Shown here piece after piece: positions 6,580 through 14,223 of a stretch of DNA of 18,039 nucleotides (within the stretch, counting starts at the first letter, position 1; the number at the start of each line of letters is the position of its first letter). The translations under genes were made by a program, and so were the position numbers. The notes under the pieces are model-generated. The model did not search any database. It saw nothing but the letters and a program-made list of their open reading frames with translations, and had not been told where the DNA came from. This DNA is from an uncultured Flavobacteriaceae bacterium (GTDB lineage: Bacteria; Bacteroidota; Bacteroidia; Flavobacteriales; Flavobacteriaceae): positions 1 through 18,039 of the forward strand of contig CAMZMA010000064.1 in the NCBI GenBank assembly GCA_947311815.1, written 5' to 3'.

Positions 6580-7391
6580 ACAACGGGTCTAATAGCGGCT
6601 TTTGTTAATGTTTTAGAAATGCTACTGTTAAACAAATGCGACAAACCACTTCTTCCGTGTGTGCTTAAAGCAATTAAATCTGCTTCAATATCTTTAGAAA
6701 AATTCATAACTCCTTTTACCACAGATTTATCATTGTAAATGTTGATAGTGTGTTTTGGTAAATCAAAATCTTTTAAAAACTCCTGAATTTTCTCTTTAGA
6801 CTCATAAGTGGTTTCAAATTTACCTGCTGTATTTACCTTTAATAAATGAATTTTGCTTTTAAATTTTTTAGAAAAATCTAATAATTTTATAAAAGAATCT
6901 TTGTTGTCGTTTTTAAAGTTAGAGGCAAAAACTATATTTTTTATCCGAAACTTTTCAGCATCTTTTTTTACAACAATAACAGGTATCTCAGAGGTTCTAA
7001 CTACTTTTTCGGTATTAGAGCCAATAATAATTTCATCAAAATCAGAGATTCCTTTAGAACCCATAATAATTAAATTTGCGTTAATTTTTTTAGAATAATC
7101 AATTATTCCTTCATGCGGATTTTGAAATCGAATGGAGTATTTTACAGGGGTTTTCTTAGAAATAAATTCATCTTTAAAGTGTAAAATTTGTTCTTTTACT
7201 TTTCGTAAATACATCATGCTAGATGGTATGCTAAAATTTGCTCCAGCACCCATATCTACAATGCCTGAAGGAAGTTCTACAAAGTGTAAAAGTGTAATTT
7301 CGCTATGGTTTTTTTTAGCGATTCTTGCTGCTAATTTTGTGGCGTATTCAGATTTTTTAGAAAAATCTACGGGGACTAATATTTTTTTCAT
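6564..7391 (-). CDS. Tandem-domain universal stress protein (UspA family)
   Basis: A cytosolic stress protein with two Usp domains in one chain (about residues 1-143 and 150-275). Domain 1 begins MKKILVPVDFS and has the nucleotide-binding pattern G-2x-G-9x-G-S (G111, G114, G124, S125), so it probably binds ATP. Domain 2 keeps STHGRSG (243-249), but the third glycine position is N255 in FNSS, so its site is partly degenerate. A length of 275 residues is usual for this two-domain form. It stands alone on the minus strand, between the tRNA and the divergent rimP operon. No consensus promoter is clear in the 110 bp upstream. The client process is unknown. Confidence 0.88.
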   Translation of the reverse strand: MKKILVPVDFSKKSEYATKLAARIAKKNHSEITLLHFVELPSGIVDMGAGANFSIPSSMMYLRKVKEQILHFKDEFISKKTPVKYSIRFQNPHEGIIDYSKKINANLIIMGSKGISDFDEIIIGSNTEKVVRTSEIPVIVVKKDAEKFRIKNIVFASNFKNDNKDSFIKLLDFSKKFKSKIHLLKVNTAGKFETTYESKEKIQEFLKDFDLPKHTINIYNDKSVVKGVMNFSKDIEADLIALSTHGRSGLSHLFNSSISKTLTKAAIRPVVTFKI

Positions 7392-7457
7392 AATACAAAA
7401 TTTTTAAGGTTAAAAAGTGTGCATCTAAAGTTACGTAAAATATTTGAATAATCTCTG

Positions 7458-7489
7458 TTTGTTTATTCGTAAATAAGTTCCTATATTTG
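7458..7489 (+). promoter_or_regulatory. Promoter of the rimP-nusA-infB operon
   Basis: TTTG (7458-7461) and TATATTTG (7482-7489) are 20 bp apart, a full match to the Bacteroidota primary promoter. The expected transcript start is near 7495. That leaves a leader of about 55 nt before the preferred rimP ATG at 7552. Confidence 0.78.
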
Positions 7490-7518
7490 CACCGCAAAAT
7501 ATGGGCAAAAGAAATGAA

Positions 7519-7542
7519 GGGGACAATTTGTCCCCTCTTTTT
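7519..7542 (+). promoter_or_regulatory. Terminator-like hairpin in the rimP leader
   Basis: ggggaca (7519-7525) and tgtcccc (7529-7535) form a perfect 7-bp GC-rich stem with a 3-nt loop, followed by tcttttt (7536-7542). It has the form of an intrinsic terminator but lies between the operon promoter and its first gene. This suggests attenuation, or a folded leader that protects the RNA. No alternative antiterminator pairing is obvious. Confidence 0.6.
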
Positions 7543-7551
7543 ATCACTAAA

Positions 7552-8013
7552 ATGAATCAAGAAAAAGTAAAAGATCTGGTAGAAGAAGCGTTAGCAGAAA
7601 ACAACTCGTTGTTTTTAATATCGCTTACATTTTTACCAAATAATAAAATTTTAGTTGTTGTTGATGGTGATCAAGGAGTTTCGTTAAAAGAAATAATTAG
7701 AATCAGCCGAAATGTAGAGCATAATTTAGATAGAGAAGAAGAAGATTTTTCTTTAGAAGTTACCTCTCCAGACATTGCCGAACCTTTGCAGGTAAAAAGA
7801 CAGTATAAAAAGAATGTAAATAGAATACTTTCTATAAAAACTGCCACCGAAAAAATAGAAGGAACGCTTACCTTGGCAGACGATGATAAAATAGAGTTAC
7901 AATGGAAAGCGAGAGAACCAAAACCAATTGGTAAAGGAAAAGTTACTGTACAAAAAACAGCAACAATTTTATATAAAAATATAAAAACAGCAAAAGTAAA
8001 AATTGTATTTTAA
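7552..8013 (+). CDS. rimP: Ribosome maturation factor RimP
   Basis: A cytosolic factor for 30S subunit maturation, the first gene of the rimP-nusA-infB operon. From ATG at 7552 the protein is 153 residues, a normal length, beginning MNQEKVKDLVEEAL. The N-terminal domain contains VVVDGDQGVSLKEIIRISRNVEHNLD, and DFSLEVTSPDIAEPL is the RimP signature region. The C-terminal Sm-like beta domain follows. An in-frame ATG at 7501 would add 17 residues, but they are encoded by the leader hairpin and lie almost at the predicted transcript start, so 7552 is preferred. The nusA start is 12 bp after the stop. Confidence 0.93.
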   Translation: MNQEKVKDLVEEALAENNSLFLISLTFLPNNKILVVVDGDQGVSLKEIIRISRNVEHNLDREEEDFSLEVTSPDIAEPLQVKRQYKKNVNRILSIKTATEKIEGTLTLADDDKIELQWKAREPKPIGKGKVTVQKTATILYKNIKTAKVKIVF

Positions 8014-8025
8014 GCAAATAATGTA

Positions 8026-9282
8026 ATGGAAAATATAGCGTTAATAGATTCGTTTTCAGAGTTTAAAGATAATAAAAGCATAGATAGAGTAACATTGATG
8101 TCTATTTTAGAAGAAGTTTTTAGAGCAACCTTAAAACGTAAGTTTGGTTCTGATGATAATTTTGATATCATCATCAATCCAGATAAAGGAGATTTAGAAA
8201 TTTGGAGAAATAGAATTGTTGTTGCTGATGGAATGTCTGAAGATGATAATGAAGAAATCGAATTATCTGAAGCGCAAAAAATAGAACCAGATTTTGAAAT
8301 TGGCGAAGATGTTTCTGAAGAAGTAAAATTGGTAGATTTAGGAAGAAGAGCTATTTTAGCTTTACGTCAAAATTTAATCGCTAAAATTCATGAACACGAT
8401 AGCACTAATACTTTCAAACATTTTAAAGATTTAGAAGGCGAAATATACAGTGCCGAAGTACATCACATACGTCATAATGCTGTTATTTTGTTAGATGATG
8501 AAGGCAACGAGTTAGTTTTGCCAAAAAGCGAGCAAATTCGTTCAGATTTTTTTAGAAAAGGAGATAATGTAAGAGGAGTGATTAAAACCGTAGAATTACG
8601 AGGAAATAAACCTGTTATTTTGCTTTCAAGAACATCGCCAGAATTCTTAACAAAATTATTTGAACAAGAAATTCCAGAAGTATTTGATGGTTTAATTACT
8701 ATTGAAGGAGTTGCAAGAATACCAGGAGAAAAAGCAAAAGTAGCAGTAGATTCTTATGACGATAGAATAGATCCCGTAGGAGCTTGTGTAGGTGTAAAAG
8801 GTTCTCGTATCCATGGTATTGTACGCGAGTTAGGAAATGAAAATATAGATGTAATCAATTATACTAAAAACGAACAATTATACATTTCAAGAGCATTGAG
8901 TCCTGCAAAAGTGACCTCAATAGAAATTACATTGTTTGAAGAAGAAAAAGACGGTAAAAAAGGACGTGTAAACGTACTCTTAAAGCCAGAAGAAGTATCT
9001 AAAGCCATTGGTAGAGGCGGTGTAAATATCCGTTTAGCAAGCCAGTTGACAGGTTATGAGATAGATGTACAAAGAGAAGGTATAGAAGATGAAGATGTAG
9101 AATTAACAGAATTTGTTGATGAAATAGAAGACTGGGTAATTTTAGAATTTAAGAAAATTGGTTTAGACACCGCAAAAAGTGTTTTAGAACAAAATGTAGA
9201 TGAATTACTAAAAAGAACCGATTTAGAAGAAGAAACAATTTTAGATGTTCAAAGAATCTTACGAGAAGAATTTGAAGAATAA
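8026..9282 (+). CDS. nusA: Transcription termination/antitermination factor NusA
   Basis: Binds RNA polymerase and nascent RNA to control pausing, termination and antitermination. The domains in order are: N-terminal polymerase-binding domain (1-130), S1 (about 137-203), KH1 with GACVGVKGSRI (252-262), KH2 with KAIGRGGVNIRLASQ (326-340), and a short acidic helical C terminus. The acidic repeats of enterobacterial NusA are absent; 418 residues fits the shorter Bacteroidota form. The upstream junction contains ATGTAATG, a start-stop dinucleotide codon pair (8021-8026) overlapping the nusA ATG by one base. Translation is probably coupled to rimP. Confidence 0.96.
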   Translation: MENIALIDSFSEFKDNKSIDRVTLMSILEEVFRATLKRKFGSDDNFDIIINPDKGDLEIWRNRIVVADGMSEDDNEEIELSEAQKIEPDFEIGEDVSEEVKLVDLGRRAILALRQNLIAKIHEHDSTNTFKHFKDLEGEIYSAEVHHIRHNAVILLDDEGNELVLPKSEQIRSDFFRKGDNVRGVIKTVELRGNKPVILLSRTSPEFLTKLFEQEIPEVFDGLITIEGVARIPGEKAKVAVDSYDDRIDPVGACVGVKGSRIHGIVRELGNENIDVINYTKNEQLYISRALSPAKVTSIEITLFEEEKDGKKGRVNVLLKPEEVSKAIGRGGVNIRLASQLTGYEIDVQREGIEDEDVELTEFVDEIEDWVILEFKKIGLDTAKSVLEQNVDELLKRTDLEEETILDVQRILREEFEE

Positions 9283-9293
9283 TAAAGTATAAA

Positions 9294-9312
9294 CTCGAAA
9301 TGTTAGTTCGAG
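9294..9312 (+). other. Small hairpin after nusA
   Basis: CTCGAA (9294-9299) and TTCGAG (9307-9312) pair over 6 bp with a 7-nt loop, 12 bp after the nusA stop. There is no T-run, so it may be an RNA-processing or stability element rather than a terminator. Confidence 0.35.
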
Positions 9313-9344
9313 AAGTACCATAAGGCACTTAAAAATTAACGAAA

Positions 9345-9391
9345 ACACTAAAGAATATAACTATACAAACTGTATAAAGTGTATTTTTTAT
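9345..9391 (+). promoter_or_regulatory. Nested stem and T-run before infB
   Basis: ACACT (9345-9349) can pair with AGTGT (9378-9382). Inside it, TATAC (9362-9366) can pair with GTATA (9372-9376). A T-rich tract (9384-9389) follows. The pairing is short and AT-rich. This could be a weak attenuator in the 132-bp nusA-infB gap. I see no promoter box there. Confidence 0.3.
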
Positions 9392-9414
9392 AATTAAAGG
9401 CTAAAAAAGTATAT

Positions 9415-12177
9415 ATGGCTGAAGCAAGAAAATTAAGACTTAATAAAGTTTTAAGAGAATTAAATATCTCTTTAGATAGAGCAGTAGAACACTTGGCAAA
9501 AAATGGTCATGAAGTAGAACACCGCCCTACCACAAAAATTACAGAATCAGAACATCAAATTTTGTTTGATGCATTTGCTTCTGATGCCAATAAAAAAGCG
9601 GCATCTAAAGAAATTGGCGAAGAAAAGAGAAAAGAAAAAGAAGCAATTCGTCTTGAATTAGAAGCCAAACAAGAAAAGAAAAAGCAAGAAGAAGAACAAA
9701 AAAGAGCTGCAGAAGAAGCTAAAAAAGAAGTTCTAAAAGCCAAAGCAGAAAAATTGTCTTTTAAAACAGTTGGCAAGATAGATCTTGATGAAAAACCAGC
9801 TGCAAAAAAAGAAGAAGCTTCTACTCCTGTTAAAGAAGTAGAAAAAGAAGCTAAAAAAGACGATAAAAAACCTGTTGAAACTAAAAAAACAGTCGTAAAA
9901 AAAGTTTCTTTGGTAGAAAAAGAAGCGAAAGACGCGAAAGATGCAGGTAAAAATGAATCTAAAAAAGCTACAAAAAAAGAAGAAGAGGTTGTAAAAGAAC
10001 CAGAAACTTTAAAAACGCAATATAAAAAGCTAGACGGTCCCAAATTAACAGGTGAGACAATCGATTTAAAGCAGTTTGAAAGACCTAAAAAGAAAAAACC
10101 AGACGATAAAAAAGCAACCAACGACCCTAAAAAGAAACGAAGAAGAATAAGCAAACCTGGTCAAGGTGGAGGTAACAGATTTCAAGGAGGAACTCGTGGA
10201 GGCGCAAACCGAGGCGGTAATAATCGAGGAGGTTTTAGAGGAAGAGGACCCGTTGTTAAAAAAGAAGAACCTACAGAGGCAGAAGTTCAAAAACAAGTAA
10301 GAGAAACTTTAGAAAGACTGCAAGGGAAATCTAAAAGAGGAAAAGGGGCAAAATATCGTAGAAACAAAAGAGATGCTCACAGACAACAAAGTGAAGCAGA
10401 TTTACAAGCGGCAGAAGCAGAAAGCAAAATATTAAAAGTAACAGAATTTGTTACCGTTAGTGAAGTTGCAACCATGATGGATGTACCAGTAACCAACATT
10501 ATTTCATCATGTATGATGTTAGGAATGATGGTAACCATGAACCAACGTTTAGATGCCGAAACACTATCAATAGTAGCAGAAGAATTTAATTACACCGTAG
10601 AATTTGTAGGAGCAGAAGTAGAAGAAGCTATTTTAGAAGTAGTAGATAACGAAGAAGATTTAATTACCCGTGCACCAATTGTAACTGTTATGGGTCATGT
10701 AGATCACGGTAAAACATCGTTGTTAGATTATATTAGAAAAGCCAATGTAATCTCTGGAGAATCAGGGGGAATTACACAACACATTGGTGCGTATGAGGTA
10801 GAAGTAAAAGATGGTGAAAAAATCGCATTTTTAGATACACCAGGTCACGAGGCATTTACCGCAATGCGTGCTCGTGGAGCGCAGGTTACCGATATTGTAA
10901 TTATTGTAGTCGCTGCAGATGATGATGTAATGCCACAAACCAAAGAAGCAATTTCGCATGCGCAAGCAGCAGGAGTGCCTATCATATTTGCGATTAATAA
11001 AATCGATAAACCAAATGCCAATCCAGATAATGTGAAAACGCAATTATCTGCTATGAATTTATTAGTAGAAGAATGGGGAGGTAGCATTCAATCGCAAGAC
11101 ATATCAGCAAAAACAGGAGAAGGTATTGAAGATTTACTAGAAAAAGTATTATTAGAAGCAGAAGTGTTAGAGCTGAAAGCAAATCCTAACAAAAATGCAG
11201 TGGGTACAGTTGTAGAAGCTTTATTAGATAAAGGACGTGGATATGTATCTACCATTTTAGTACAAGCAGGAACTTTAAAAATTGGCGATTATCTTTTAGC
11301 AGGTAAACACAGCGGTAAGGTAAGAGCAATGTTTGATGATAAAGGGATAAAGTTAAAAATTGCAGGCCCATCAACACCTGTCTCTATTTTAGGATTAGAC
11401 GGTGCGCCACAAGCAGGAGATAAATTTAATGTATTTGATGATGAACGTGAAGCAAAACAAATTGCTTCTAAACGATCTCAATTACAAAGAGAACAATCTG
11501 TAAGAACACAAAAAACACTTACGTTAGATGAAATCGGACGTAGAATTGCATTGGGCGACTTTAAAGAACTAAACATTATCTTAAAAGGAGATGTAGATGG
11601 TTCGGTAGAAGCCTTAACAGATTCGTTCCAAAAACTATCAACCGAAGAAATTCAAGTAAATATTTTACACAAAGGTGTAGGAGCTATTACAGAAAGCGAT
11701 GTGTTGTTGGCTTCCGCTTCGAATGCTATTATCATTGGGTTTAATGTACGTCCGCAAGGAAATGCAAGAACCATTGCTGATAGAGAAGAAGTAGATATTA
11801 GAACCTACTCAATTATTTACGATGCCATTAACGAACTTAAAGATGCAATGGAAGGAATGTTATCTCCAGATATGCAAGAAGAAGTTACAGGTAATGTAGA
11901 AATTAGAGAAGTGTATAAAATATCTAAAATTGGTAATATTGCAGGATGTATGGTGATGTCTGGTAAAATATTTAGAAATTCATTGATTAGAATTATTCGC
12001 GACGGAATTGTAGTGCACACAGGTACTTTAACCTCATTAAAACGTTTTAAAGACGATGTAAAAGAAGTGGCAAAAGGATATGATTGTGGATTGCAAATTA
12101 AAGGCTATAACGATATTAAAGAAGGCGATGTAATTGAAGCTTACAAAGAAGTAGCGGTTAAGAAAAAACTAAAATAA
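9415..12177 (+). CDS. infB: Translation initiation factor IF-2
   Basis: A GTPase that brings fMet-tRNA to the 30S subunit and promotes 50S joining. An N-terminal IF2_N-like domain (1-55) is followed by a long Lys/Glu/Ala-rich linker (about 60-245) and a Gly/Arg tract with RGG motifs (about 249-280). A second IF2_N domain comes next (about 340-400). The GTPase then shows G1 GHVDHGKT (427-434), G2 in GGITQHIGAYE, G3 DTPGHEAF (474-481), G4 NKID (528-531) and G5 SAK (564-566), followed by domains II, III and the C-terminal initiator-tRNA domain. At 920 residues it is typical for Bacteroidota. It ends the rimP-nusA-infB operon, 62 bp before a strong terminator. Antisense frames over the linker are open only because of its composition. 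Confidence 0.97.
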   Translation: MAEARKLRLNKVLRELNISLDRAVEHLAKNGHEVEHRPTTKITESEHQILFDAFASDANKKAASKEIGEEKRKEKEAIRLELEAKQEKKKQEEEQKRAAEEAKKEVLKAKAEKLSFKTVGKIDLDEKPAAKKEEASTPVKEVEKEAKKDDKKPVETKKTVVKKVSLVEKEAKDAKDAGKNESKKATKKEEEVVKEPETLKTQYKKLDGPKLTGETIDLKQFERPKKKKPDDKKATNDPKKKRRRISKPGQGGGNRFQGGTRGGANRGGNNRGGFRGRGPVVKKEEPTEAEVQKQVRETLERLQGKSKRGKGAKYRRNKRDAHRQQSEADLQAAEAESKILKVTEFVTVSEVATMMDVPVTNIISSCMMLGMMVTMNQRLDAETLSIVAEEFNYTVEFVGAEVEEAILEVVDNEEDLITRAPIVTVMGHVDHGKTSLLDYIRKANVISGESGGITQHIGAYEVEVKDGEKIAFLDTPGHEAFTAMRARGAQVTDIVIIVVAADDDVMPQTKEAISHAQAAGVPIIFAINKIDKPNANPDNVKTQLSAMNLLVEEWGGSIQSQDISAKTGEGIEDLLEKVLLEAEVLELKANPNKNAVGTVVEALLDKGRGYVSTILVQAGTLKIGDYLLAGKHSGKVRAMFDDKGIKLKIAGPSTPVSILGLDGAPQAGDKFNVFDDEREAKQIASKRSQLQREQSVRTQKTLTLDEIGRRIALGDFKELNIILKGDVDGSVEALTDSFQKLSTEEIQVNILHKGVGAITESDVLLASASNAIIIGFNVRPQGNARTIADREEVDIRTYSIIYDAINELKDAMEGMLSPDMQEEVTGNVEIREVYKISKIGNIAGCMVMSGKIFRNSLIRIIRDGIVVHTGTLTSLKRFKDDVKEVAKGYDCGLQIKGYNDIKEGDVIEAYKEVAVKKKLK

Positions 12178-12184
12178 TTTTATC

Positions 12185-12211
12185 TGTCATCGAGAACACG
12201 GTGAAGCAACC
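12185..12211. repeat. Degenerate interspersed-repeat-like sequence
   Basis: tgtcatcgagaacacggtga and the gcaacc after it resemble the tgtcattgcgagg...gaagcaatc type of short repeat that, from memory, is common between genes in this phylum. It sits in the infB 3' untranslated region. There is no second copy in the window to confirm it. Confidence 0.35.
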
Positions 12212-12238
12212 TTTTTAAAACAATTCACATTTAAAAAC

Positions 12239-12269
12239 AAAAAAACCGAACAAGACGTTCGGTTTTTTT
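12239..12269. terminator. Bidirectional terminator between infB and SPOR gene
   Basis: A perfect 13-bp inverted repeat: seven As plus ccgaac (12239-12251), and gttcgg plus seven Ts (12257-12269), with a 5-nt loop. The A-run and T-run on either side make it work in both directions. It serves infB (+) and the convergent SPOR gene (-). Confidence 0.93.
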
Positions 12270-12289
12270 GTTTTAATGTTTCAAGTGAT

Positions 12290-12661
12290 TTACCCTCTAT
12301 TTTTCGGTATTACAATAGCACCCGTATATTTTCCTTTAAATTGCAGTAAAGCTCTATCAGCAGCTAATTGGGTTTTGTAATTACCCACTTGCACTTTCCA
12401 TTCAGGAGATTTGTATCGTATATAAGTACTAATACCTGGAAATTTCACACTAAATCCGCCTAAAATTCTTCTTGCTCTGGTTTCAGAACCGTTGTATAAT
12501 TGAATTCTATAGCCAAAACCAGTGTTTTTATTAAAGGCTCTTTTTTTTGCAATTAATGATATAATTTTCTCATTATCATTCTGTTGAGATTGAGAATAAG
12601 CGTTAGAAACACCAAATAGCATTAATGCTAAAAACGGAACAATTATTTTTCGAATAGTCAT
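12290..12661 (-). CDS. Small exported SPOR-domain protein
   Basis: A 123-residue protein with an N-terminal signal peptide (basic MTIRK, hydrophobic core, likely cleavage after NAYS or YSQ near 20-24). A SPOR-like beta-alpha fold lies at about 48-120, with YRIQLYNGSETRARRI and later WKVQVGNYKTQLAADRAL. SPOR domains bind denuded peptidoglycan glycan strands, so an envelope or division-site role is likely. No catalytic domain is attached. It is convergent with infB, sharing the terminator, and divergent from actA. On the minus strand TACTTTTG (12686-12679) is a good -7 box about 18 bp before the start; the -33 is not clear. I recall this position between infB and the alternative complex III genes as common in Flavobacteriaceae. 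Confidence 0.8.
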   Translation of the reverse strand: MTIRKIIVPFLALMLFGVSNAYSQSQQNDNEKIISLIAKKRAFNKNTGFGYRIQLYNGSETRARRILGGFSVKFPGISTYIRYKSPEWKVQVGNYKTQLAADRALLQFKGKYTGAIVIPKNRG

Positions 12662-12678
12662 ATAAAATTTTGTTTTTA

Positions 12679-12686
12679 CAAAAGTA
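12679..12686 (-). promoter_or_regulatory. Probable -7 box for the SPOR gene
   Basis: Reads TACTTTTG on the minus strand, matching TAnnTTTG. The expected -33 TTTG 19-20 bp upstream is not present in good form, so confidence is limited. Confidence 0.4.
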
Positions 12687-12763
12687 ACAACTTGTTTTAT
12701 AATAAATTGAGGAAATCATTTATTTAGAATTAATATAAATTACAATTTAACACTCTTTTAGCA

Positions 12764-12794
12764 TTTCAAAATTTGAACAGAAGTAGTACTTTTG
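12764..12794 (+). promoter_or_regulatory. Probable promoter of the act operon
   Basis: TACTTTTG (12787-12794) is a full TAnnTTTG match, identical to the box facing the SPOR gene. The -33 at the right distance is TTTC (12764-12767), one base off TTTG. Transcription would start near 12800, about 30 nt before the actA ATG. Confidence 0.5.
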
Positions 12795-12831
12795 TACAAC
12801 TGATTCGAGAGATTAATACTCGTTTTATTTT

Positions 12832-14151
12832 ATGAAAGACACTAAAACTATAGTTTGTAATATGAAAAGTGTAGCACTACACCATAGACTAACCACCGTA
12901 CTTCTTAAGAGTTTTACTATTCTTTTGTTATTGTCAATCAATTTTTCTGCACAAGCACAAGATATTGATGAAGCACGTCAAAAAGAAGGTAAAAAAATAT
13001 TTAAATCTCTTTGTGCAGCTTGTCATAAGCTGGATAAAAAATTAGTTGGGCCTGCTTTAGGTAAGATTGAGGAAAGAAGAGAAAATGATTGGTTAAAATC
13101 TTGGATTAAAGACAACGCAGCATTTAGAAAATCTGGCGATGCAGATGCAAATGCTATTTTTGATGAATATGGAGGAGCTTCTATGACCGCGTTTCCTCAG
13201 TTAACTGATACTGATATTGATAATATTTTGTATTACACTACTGTTGGCGAAATTAAAAAAGCAACTGCAAACAATGCTGGTGGAGAAGCGCCTGTAAAAA
13301 AAGAAGCGCCAAAATGGTTAATTTACATTTTAGCTGCAGCAATTATTACAGCATTCTTAATTATCATCAGTTTATTAAAAGTGATAGGAGAGTTAAAAGG
13401 AGCTCCTGAAAACGAAGGAGGTCTTTCTAATTTAAGTGGTATTTGGAAAGCAATTAATGAAAACACCTTCTTAAAAGTATTAGGCGTTATTTTCGGATTG
13501 TTAGTTTCGGCATATTTTACTTTCGGAACACTGTTTCAAGTAGGTGTAGATCAAGGGTACCAACCAATTCAACCGATATCTTTTTCACATAAAATTCATG
13601 CTGGAGATAATAAGATTGACTGTCAGTATTGCCATTCATCAGCAAAACATAGTAAAACATCTGGTATTCCATCAGTAAATGTGTGTATGAATTGTCATAA
13701 AAATATATCAGAAGTAGCAGAAGATACTAAGATAGAATTAGATGGCGTTACTTACGGAAAAGACTATTTAGACAAAGAAATTAAAAAAGTGTACAATGCT
13801 GTAGGTTGGGATGAGGAAACTTTAAAATATACAGGAGAAATAAAACCAGTAAAATGGATACGAGTTCATAATTTACAAGATTTCGTGTATTACAATCACT
13901 CGCAACACGTAACAGTGGCAGGTTTAAAATGTCAAAAATGTCACGGGCCAGTAGAAGAAATGGATGAAGTATATCAATACTCGCCATTAACTATGGGGTG
14001 GTGTATCGATTGTCATAAAGCAACAAAAGTAGATTTAAAAGGAAACGATTATTATAAAAAAATCCACGAACAGTTGTCTAAAAAATATGGTGTAGATAAA
14101 GTAACCATTGCGCAATTAGGAGGAAAAGAATGTGGTAAATGCCACTATTAA
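12832..14151 (+). CDS. actA: Alternative complex III subunit A, multiheme cytochrome c
   Basis: Periplasm-facing electron-transfer subunit of alternative complex III, the menaquinol:cytochrome c oxidoreductase. After a signal peptide (core about 25-37, likely cleavage after AQA at 42) comes a class I cytochrome c domain with CAACH (61-65) and probable Met ligand M118. Two membrane segments follow (about 163-183 and 215-235). The last part is a five-heme domain: CQYCH (264-268), CMNCH (285-289), CQKCH (367-371), CIDCH (391-395) and CGKCH (434-438). That makes six CXXCH motifs in all. The described ActA core is pentaheme, so the N-terminal domain looks like an extra fused monoheme unit. ATG at 12859 (M11) is an alternative start that still leaves a full signal peptide. 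It leads the actABC operon. Confidence 0.88.
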   Translation: MKDTKTIVCNMKSVALHHRLTTVLLKSFTILLLLSINFSAQAQDIDEARQKEGKKIFKSLCAACHKLDKKLVGPALGKIEERRENDWLKSWIKDNAAFRKSGDADANAIFDEYGGASMTAFPQLTDTDIDNILYYTTVGEIKKATANNAGGEAPVKKEAPKWLIYILAAAIITAFLIIISLLKVIGELKGAPENEGGLSNLSGIWKAINENTFLKVLGVIFGLLVSAYFTFGTLFQVGVDQGYQPIQPISFSHKIHAGDNKIDCQYCHSSAKHSKTSGIPSVNVCMNCHKNISEVAEDTKIELDGVTYGKDYLDKEIKKVYNAVGWDEETLKYTGEIKPVKWIRVHNLQDFVYYNHSQHVTVAGLKCQKCHGPVEEMDEVYQYSPLTMGWCIDCHKATKVDLKGNDYYKKIHEQLSKKYGVDKVTIAQLGGKECGKCHY

Positions 14152-14223
14152 CAAACAAGATTAAACATTAGATAGATTGTTTTTTTAAGAAAAACAAATC
14201 ACTAAAAACTAATAATAATAAAT

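Noticed and set aside
7501..7551. Upstream ATG giving a 170-residue RimP
   Set aside because: The added 17 residues are encoded by the terminator-like hairpin and fall at the predicted transcript start. The 153-residue form matches the family length.
7357..7560. 67-codon minus-strand frame across the usp-rimP intergenic region
   Set aside because: It overlaps the usp start, the consensus promoter and the rimP leader hairpin. The peptide has no recognisable features.
9555..10154. Long open frame of 199 codons on the minus strand inside infB
   Set aside because: It is Ser/Phe/Leu-rich and mirrors the Lys/Glu/Ala-rich linker codons of IF2. It has no domain and no promoter, and the + strand gene is certain.
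14177..14197. TTGTTTTT/AAAAACAA hairpin between actA and actB
   Set aside because: The stem is almost all A-T with no following T-run. It is expected by chance in this composition, and the genes clearly form one operon.
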